Below, one piece after another: positions 57,621 to 64,000 of a DNA stretch of 64,000 bases (position 1 is its first letter; each line of letters begins with the position of its first letter). The DNA lies in assembly GCA_025766275.1 (NCBI GenBank), contig JAFKAC010000002.1, forward strand, positions 1,054,001-1,118,000, read 5' to 3'. A program made the translations under genes and the position numbers. The DNA is from Lactarius indigo. Its lineage: Eukaryota > Basidiomycota > Agaricomycetes > Russulales > Russulaceae. The notes beneath the pieces were generated by a model. That model made no database searches, was not told the DNA's origin, and was given only the letters and a program-made list of their open reading frames with translations.

Positions 57621-59348
57621 GTTACCGAAGGAAGGAGAAGGGATAACGCAAGGGAAGAGGCGGAGGCTCACCAGTCCGTCCCTCTGCTCGTGTTCTCGTG
57701 ATGGCCGGTGTCACTACTCATCCCTCCACTCGAGGCTGCGAAACTCTAGAGATGATGTTTGGGGGTTTTGTCGGTGGTGCCAACGCCGGTGCGGGTATTC
57801 CTCTTTTTTTCTTGTTCTTCTTCGCGAGTGGGGGGTCATATGTGTGTCGAATCGAATATGTACGGTCGGTCCTTCGTTTTTCCCTACTATGTGCTTATGT
57901 CCACTGCCAAATAATGGACCACAAGGTTCGTGACGATGTGAATGCTAGTAACCTGACACGTTGCATGTTTCTCTGAGTTCTATTGCAGTCTCTTTTACAC
58001 GACGCAGGTAAATTCACTCTATTTTACGTTAGACAACTGGTGGCACTATTATCACAACCGATAACGCGAATGCGGCATTTGAGCGCTTTGAGTACCGAGT
58101 GCGTGGGCTGCTGCCTAACTATGTACTTCGTGCACTGAACTAGGCTACATCCTATCTTTCTCAATTCGTTCTTGCACTTCTATCAATGTAGCCTCACAGG
58201 TCCGAACCTAGAGGTAGGGTACTTTTATCGGTTGTGATTTATCCTGACGGAAGCCCGATATCGTAGGTTGGTTATCACACCGTTTTAAACACACAGAAGA
58301 ACCTGCGTGCACACATATGGCGACTGCCAGACGTGGACGTACATATGCTGAACACATTGAAATCTACAGGTTTCCCATTCCCCCAAGTGTTAGAGATGGT
58401 GAGAGTGCGTAACCACCGACAACCAATGCCAAGCGGGGAACCAAAAAAAAGAAAAAGAAATTAAACTGGTCCACGGAGCTTTCTCCAAGCCCATTGGCAC
58501 CATATCTAGCTGACTGCAAATGTACGGATCGTGGTGGCCATCAATGGCATCACAGTTGGCTCGAACCCGGGCTGCAACACAGATGGTTACTTCGCCATTG
58601 CTAGGATCCTGTAGGACCCACCAGAGTTGTTGCCCGCCCTTTACTCTCAACATTGGCTTGCTCTGGGCTCCATAGGTGACGAGTCTCGGGACGCCCGATT
58701 CCGACCAACTCTTAGATACTGTACTTCGGAATTGAGGAGTAGAGCTTACATGTTCCATCGGAACTCAATACACGAGTTACTTAGGGCGATGGGGGGAAAT
58801 ATATGTCATTGAAAGCCAGTCACGCACTCGGTAACGCAGGGCCAAGATCGAAACCCGCAACCCAAGACAAACGGCCTCAAGTATAGTCCGACTCGTTACG
58901 CTTTGACACACAACGCACTCCCGATCCCGGGCGTAAGGATGTTTTGTATTGAGATGGTTCAGGAAAATCTGGCCCTTTTACCCGTTGGGTCAATGCGTTG
59001 GATGCTAGAGTAACTGTGTCGTAATGCTACAGTACATGCTGTACAAAAATATATACTGTAGGCCAGTCTTTTGGTTACGGTCAGACGGCCAGTACTATTT
59101 TATGGGTCTTGGTGTCTTGTCGTGATGTACTCGACAGCTATGACCCTGAGTCAATAGTCCTTCAATTCGAACTAGTTTCCGGCTATGTTGCTGCGTTTCT
59201 CGTTATCACCTCGTTAGCGTCAATCGCCCTTATCCTGATCACCCAAATATTTGCAGTACACGAGGCTGTTCTTGGTACTGCCCCAGGCTCTCTCCGTTTA
59301 ATCACGGTCACAGATAATCTACTTTTCTCTCCACCACACGGTTACACC
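57621..59348. other. Intergenic region; one unconvincing 122-codon ORF
   Basis: A minus-strand frame at 58758-58390 (with GAQSKPMLRVKGGQQLWWVL and SNGEVTICVAARVRANCDAI) has a protein-like composition, but no family, intron or neighbour supports it. The rest is AT-rich and featureless. A GGGTTCGAGCC box here is not part of a tRNA. Confidence 0.3.
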
Positions 59349-62300
59349 ATGTTTCAGTCTCCTCTCCCAGGCGCCTCTTCCTCCAACTTCGACTTGATCT
59401 TCAGAACTGCCTTGAAAGCATACAAAAGGCGAACGGGGCAGGACATCATCTCTCATCCATTAGCCACCTGGCTCAAGACTTGCGACTCTCCCGATGCAAT
59501 TCTTGCCGTGCTTAGAGCCCAAGTCGAGGAGTTCGATCAGTCTCGGAGAGACGACGAGAGGTTGACAAAGTGGCTTAATCCGACGGTGAACGTGCTTTAC
59601 GCGTTCTCTGCTACACTCGGTGAGGGCGTTGGTTTGGTGAGTATCGGGAGGATGCCTTTTTTCGAGAATTGCGCTCTCACACTCGTTTTATAGGTGTTCT
59701 CGCCCGCCAAGGTGATCTTTGCAGGAATTGGAGTTCTGCTCTTGGTGAGTATTTTCGTTAACCTTATTTTGGGGACCATCGTGACAGCTCGGTCATTCAG
59801 GCATCCAAGGATGTTGCTGCCAGCCATGACGTTCTCATCGATATCTTTGAACGCATCGAGAACTTCTTCAAACGGCTCGAGGCCTATACAGAAGTTCCAC
59901 AGACGGCGGCTATGACGGATATTGTAGTGAAGATTATGGTCGAGGTTCTGTCTGTTTTCGCAATCGCGACCAAGGAGATCAGACAGGGGCGAGCGAGTAC
60001 GTTGTTCTCTAGTTATACTGATTTCATCTAATTATATTTTATTCAGAGAAATTCTTCAAAAAGTTAGTGGGGAGACGAGATATCGAGGACGCACTGGAGA
60101 GTCTTGATAGATTGACGCAAGAAGAGGCGCGGATGGCGACTGCGGAAGTCTTGAGACTGACACATAGTGTCGATGACAAGGTGGGGGTCATCAACGACGA
60201 TGTGAAGCTGATCCTCCAGGGTGCGTGATTCCGTGCTTATCTGCCCTGCGCTCCATTCTCAGCTTTCCTAGGAGGGAAAGAAAGAAGCGCAGCAATCCAA
60301 CGCATCGTGAACACCGTATACGGTATCAACCGTCAGTGATTTCTATAGTTCCCGCTGTCATTAGCTGCGGTTGCTCACATGCTTAACAGGTAACCAGCTT
60401 CGGCGTGACCTTCGAAGCTGGATCTCTCCCCCAGATCCATCCATCAATTACAACACCGCCTCTGGTGCTCACCACGAGGGTACCGCATCATGGCTCACTC
60501 AAGGCAACCCATTCAAACGTTGGAGGGCTGATGGCAGCCTGTTATGGGTTCATGGAAAACGTACGTTCTTTCCTCTGTCACCGAAATGCTACAAACACTT
60601 TTCTGTCTCTTAGCGGGCTCGGGGAAGAGTATTCTAAGGTATGTTTCTCTCCGACTGTATTACATCTATAGTCGAGTTCAAGCTACGATTTCGTTCAGCT
60701 CCGTTATCATCCGAGATATACAAGATGACTCCAACGCTGGGCTTGCGTCGATGGCCTACTTTTATTTCGACTTCAAGGACACCGCAAAGCAGGATTCCCG
60801 TGCTTTACTCTCCTCCCTTCTCATCCAGCTCTCCGATCAGTCCGATGTTTACTGCGACATTCTTCTTACCTTGTACTCTACTCATCGTCGGGGCTCAGTG
60901 CAGCCAAATGAAGACGCACTGACGCAATGCCTCAAGACCATGCTCATGGCGCTCGGAGAGACCCCGGTCTACCTGATCTTGGACGCGGTTGACGAATGTG
61001 CCAACACATCGGGAATACCATCACCTCGTGAAAAAGTACTGCGACTTATCAAGGAACTGGTTGGGTTGAAACTCTCGAACTTGCATTTATGTGTTACAAG
61101 TCGACCCGAGATCAATATCCGTAATGCTCTCGAACCACTGGCAGCCCACCGGATCTCCCTTCACGAAGAAAGTGGACAGAATGCAGACATCGCGAACTAT
61201 GTTAGCTCGGTCGTTCACTCGGACTCAAGGATGCGGAGATGGAGAACCGAGGAAAGGGACCTGGTCGTTGGAACACTCTCGGCGAAAGCCGATGGAATGT
61301 AAGGTGCTTGGTACTCACTTGGTTGTCGCGCTTGCTGAAGACTTGAGGCAGGTTCCGATGGGTATTCTGTCAATTGGAGATATTACGTCACTGTTTCCCA
61401 TCGAGCGTGGTCAGCATCCTCGAGCAATTACCCGAATCTCTTGACGAGACATACGAGCGGATACTGAGGGAGATCAGCAGGGTGAATCGAGAGCACGCCT
61501 ATCGCCTTCTGCAATGCCTGACTGTCACCGTTCGTCCAATTCGAGTCGAGGAACTTGCGGACGTCCTGGCAGTCGACTTCAACGCGAGAGCAGGCCCTCG
61601 GTTAAACGCGGATTGGCGGTGGGAAGATAACGAAGAGGCGGTGCTGTCAGCATGCTCGAGTTTGGTGACGGTAGTGATGGATGGTGATTCGCGGGTGGTT
61701 CAGTTCTCGCACTTCTCGGTGAAAGAATTCTTGACATCAAATCGGCTTGCAAGTTCCCTTGGAGAGGAATCAAGATTCCATATTCGGCTCGAATCGGCCC
61801 ACACGATCCTGGCACAAGCTTGTTTAGGCGTCCTCCTCCGACTAGATGAGCAAGTTAACCGCGACAACATCACGGGCTTTCCCCTCTCCCAATACGCAGC
61901 AGAGCACTGGTTCGACCACGTCAATTTCTGGAATGTTTTGTCGCACGTGAAGGATGGGGTCGGTGATCTGTTTGACGCAGACAAGCCGCATTTCGCTGCG
62001 TGGCTCTGGCTCTATAACGTTGACAGTCCACGGATATGGTGGCGCCCGACAAGCCCAGAACAACCAAAAGGATCCCCCTTGTATTACGTCGTACGGGTTG
62101 GAAACCGGGCCCTGGTAGAACACGTGCTTTCGAAGCGCCCTGCGCAGGACATGAACGCCAGGGGTGGTTTCCACGTGACTCCCTTGCACGCAGCATTTTA
62201 CAAAAGGGACGTCGGGATTGTATGGTTACTGCTGGAGAATGGCGCCGATCTGAATATCCGGGGTTGGCAGGGTCAAACACCTCTACATGGCGCATCGTTT

Positions 62301-62648
62301 GCAGGTTTCCCTGATGTTGTGCGTTGGCTACTCGACCGTGGCGTAGACGCAGAAGCCCAAGACGGCGCTCAATCGACTGCACTGCACCTTGCAGCATGCG
62401 ATGGGCATCTCCAGGTTTCTGAGATACTTCTTGAGCACAATGCTGAGGTCAATGCGAGGGACGATGACGGCTGGGTCCCGTTGCACGTTGCAGCTTTCAA
62501 TGGACATCTGGAACTCGCGCGGTTATTATTGAAGCACGGCGGAAATGCGAACGCGCGCAGCCGCTACGGCATGACTCCGTTGAACGAGGCTAAAGAAAAT
62601 GGACACACAGAGATGGTTCAACTACTATCCGAGCACGTGAACAGATGA
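59349..62648 (+). CDS. STAND/NLR-like protein: Goodbye-type N-terminus, NACHT NTPase, ankyrin repeats
   Basis: Nine exons close to 962 residues: 59349-59636, 59694-59744, 59801-59996, 60047-60220, 60272-60331, 60390-60560, 60614-60638, 60672-61298, 61352-62648. The chosen start is 59349 (MFQSPLPGASSSNFDLIFRT); an in-frame Met 80 codons upstream would add a hydrophobic segment. The N-terminal domain resembles the fungal STAND Goodbye domain (AYKRRTGQDIISHPL, LNPTVNVLYAFSATLGEGVG). The NACHT core has Walker A HGKPGSGKSIL (residues ~313-323), Walker B YLILDAVDEC and a sensor-like LHLCVTSRPE. A winged-helix-like part (VRPIRVEELADVLAV, VVQFSHFSVKEFL) follows. At least five ankyrin repeats end the protein (TPLHAAFYKRDVGIVWLLLE, TALHLAACDGHLQVSEILLE, VPLHVAAFNGHLELARLLLK). 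Such proteins act in nonself recognition and programmed cell death; the ligand is unknown. Confidence 0.9.
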
Positions 62649-63016
62649 GGGCGTGGAGCTAGGTACCTACATTTTTTCAGGTGACGGTGGTTTATTATAT
62701 CACATCCAATTATTTTATCGTAATTTGTCCATTGTCGAGCGATACATTGAAATAAGGCAACTATGGAATTTGCGTGAAGGTCGGATTGTGAGTTGCTACG
62801 GCATATGATATATAGCCCAAGAGATGAAATTGCACCCAATGGTCGAGCAAACTGCCTGGCGATCTTGAGATACGAGATGCGGCATGATGATAGGCCCATA
62901 TTCGAGATGCCGAAGTCATACAATAGTAGTCACCAGCGCGCTATCTACGTGCCTGTGAAACCCGTCGTCTTTTCTTCACGCGCTCGGCTAGACTGTTTGC
63001 CTCCGCAGGGCTATCA
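62649..63016. other. Convergent intergenic region
   Basis: Between the 3' ends of the STAND gene and the OGG1-like gene. Contains only short frames; probably both 3' UTRs. Confidence 0.5.
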
Positions 63017-64000
63017 TCATCTCGGCGCAGACCCTCTCCTATTAGAGGCATCCTGAGTCTGGACCTGCTTCATACCTCGCTTGCGTGCTGAATGAACTCG
63101 AGCCGAGGAAGAGTCGCCTACAGCTTGGGATGTGGACATATCCCGTTTCCCCGGCGAAGTGGCTGGAGTGATGAGACCACGATCTGAGAATGCCTTCAGA
63201 TTGGAGGTGAATAATACCGAAGACAACGAACAAGTGCGTGTCATTGCCAGTGAGCAGAATGGGAAACTCACTTAATGTGTCCAGCCGGCATAGTCCCCTA
63301 CTATAAGCTGTGGAGTTTCTTACTTGCCGCCTCGTACAACCTGGAAGACATCGCCTGCTTGATCCCAGATACACCGCGGAACCCATAGTACTCCATTGCG
63401 ATCTGGTGAACGTGCGTGTCGACAGGAATCGCCTCAGCCTGCCAAGGCGATTAGGACCTTAGAAACAACCATTCGTACTGTGCATTTCCTGACTTAATCG
63501 AGGCTCATAAGCAGAACGCAGCCTGTGATTTTGCGACTGATAAAACGCAGCAGGCTGGCACCGTTGTCAGAAACAACTGAAGTACCAGGTGCGCGTAAGG
63601 CGACTTAAATACATCGTAAAGAACGTAGGTACTACATGTGAAATCATCAGCACCGATGGTATCTCAGCTAAGTAGAGGGCAAGGGATTGTCCCTGATCAT
63701 GCTCGTAAAGTAAAGTCCAAACTGTATCTAAGGATCGTGATGCAAGACTACACCTCGCGTTTCACTCATGCCCGACGCCGAGGTAACTCGCGCGTGGACG
63801 CACTCTCATTTCAACAGCGACCGACGCCTATTGACTTCAACAGCTCTTCCCGAGCGTCCGCGGTGCCCATACTGCGGAGGGTATCAAGCCACTGTTCGGG
63901 ACCTTCCTTTTCGTGTGCGTTCATGGGCATCATCGCGGTCTTCTGGATAAAATCGGCAGGGTACCCAAATCCAAGAGAGCGGAGATTGTGGCAGCAACAT
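63017..64000 (-). pseudogene. OGG1: 8-oxoguanine DNA glycosylase (Ogg1-like), 5' end outside window, disrupted
   Basis: HhH-GPD base-excision repair glycosylase. From the right edge inward: LRSLGFGYPADFIQKTAMMP, GPEQWLDTLRSMGTADAREE, LLKSIGVGR, then after ~280 bp the continuation KITGCVLLMSLD, then AEAIPVDTHVHQIAMEYYGF (catalytic Asp in PVDTH), GVSGIKQAMSSRLYEAASKK, GDYAGWTH, VLFTSNLKAFSDRG and a basic tail ending at 63017. Lesions: the 280-bp interruption lies between R and K of the GVG-x-K catalytic helix-hairpin-helix, with the four bases GCGA on both sides (63533-63536, 63817-63820). A TAA follows MSLD where relatives have Lys, and a frame change precedes GDYAGW. A clean acceptor before VLFTSN is also missing. 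Most likely decaying; noncanonical splicing of some of these is possible. Confidence 0.66.
63537..63816 (-). mobile_element. Possible small insertion (or noncanonical intron) in OGG1
   Basis: A 280-bp segment interrupts the GVG-R/K codons. The bases GCGA occur at both borders, like a short target-site duplication, and the ends show a weak inverted likeness (CTGTTGAAAT against CTGATAAAAC). Removing the segment with one GCGA restores the frame exactly, whereas the nearest GT-AG choice misses by one base. It has no coding content. Confidence 0.45.

Noticed and set aside
58555..58580. GGGTTCGAGCC box on the minus strand suggesting a tRNA B box
   Set aside because: Flanking bases do not pair as a T stem or acceptor stem, and no A box lies at the right distance.

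Overview
The window reads as nuclear DNA of a basidiomycete fungus of the class Agaricomycetes. Genes have many short GT-AG introns (mostly 45-70 nt), intergenic spaces are compact, and the content fits: Rpn6, Rpn7, Vps11, Skn7, BuGZ, DUF6532 proteins, Plavaka-type transposons and NACHT/ankyrin STAND proteins. A small repeated protein family (core motif DLYGSDEKD...HVNLVDLVHGSKEEV) resembles what I remember from Rhizoctonia (Ceratobasidiaceae). I therefore favour Rhizoctonia solani or a close relative, but that is recall and not a search.

Positions 1-20 kb are repeat-rich and poor in housekeeping genes. They hold four copies or fragments of the DLYGSDEKD family (A about 703-1190, B about 2838-3600, C 4174-4972, D 14131-14939). 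They also hold a 657-bp TA-flanked MITE (44-700) and a dispersed repeat present at 1191-1617 and 17215-17702. A 7.4-kb DNA transposon (5378-12774) has 36-bp perfect terminal inverted repeats. It encodes a Plavaka-type transposase on the minus strand, broken by one TGA, and a divergently transcribed DUF6532 gene on the plus strand. An array of ~237-bp tandem repeats carrying CACGTG motifs separates the two. A decayed duplicate of the 5' end of RPN6 lies near 19 kb.

Positions 20-34 kb are a housekeeping block: RPN6 and RPN7 (proteasome lid) head to head, VPS11 (HOPS/CORVET) head to head with ATP18 (ATP synthase subunit j), then SKN7, an HSF-type transcription factor with a response-regulator receiver. 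A copia remnant follows at about 34.2-34.8 kb.

Positions 35-48 kb hold a protein kinase fused in frame to a second DUF6532 domain, a decayed membrane-protein gene, and two tandem SET-domain genes. The second SET gene is broken by single-base insertions. Long gene-free stretches follow.

Positions 48-57.6 kb hold DUG2 (WD40 plus M20 peptidase), RPAP3 (TPR plus C-terminal domain), a membrane-anchored alpha/beta hydrolase, and a ZNF207/BuGZ homologue with a clear GC-AG intron. DUG2, RPAP3 and the hydrolase carry several +1 frame lesions, which look like assembly insertions or recent decay.

Positions 59-64 kb hold an intact 962-residue Goodbye-NACHT-ankyrin STAND protein and, running off the right edge, an OGG1 glycosylase with several lesions, including a ~280-bp interruption beside the catalytic lysine motif.

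Strongest leads: the Plavaka/DUF6532 element with its CACGTG array, the kinase-DUF6532 fusion that uses the same domain in a chromosomal gene, the clustered +1 lesions, and the interrupted OGG1.
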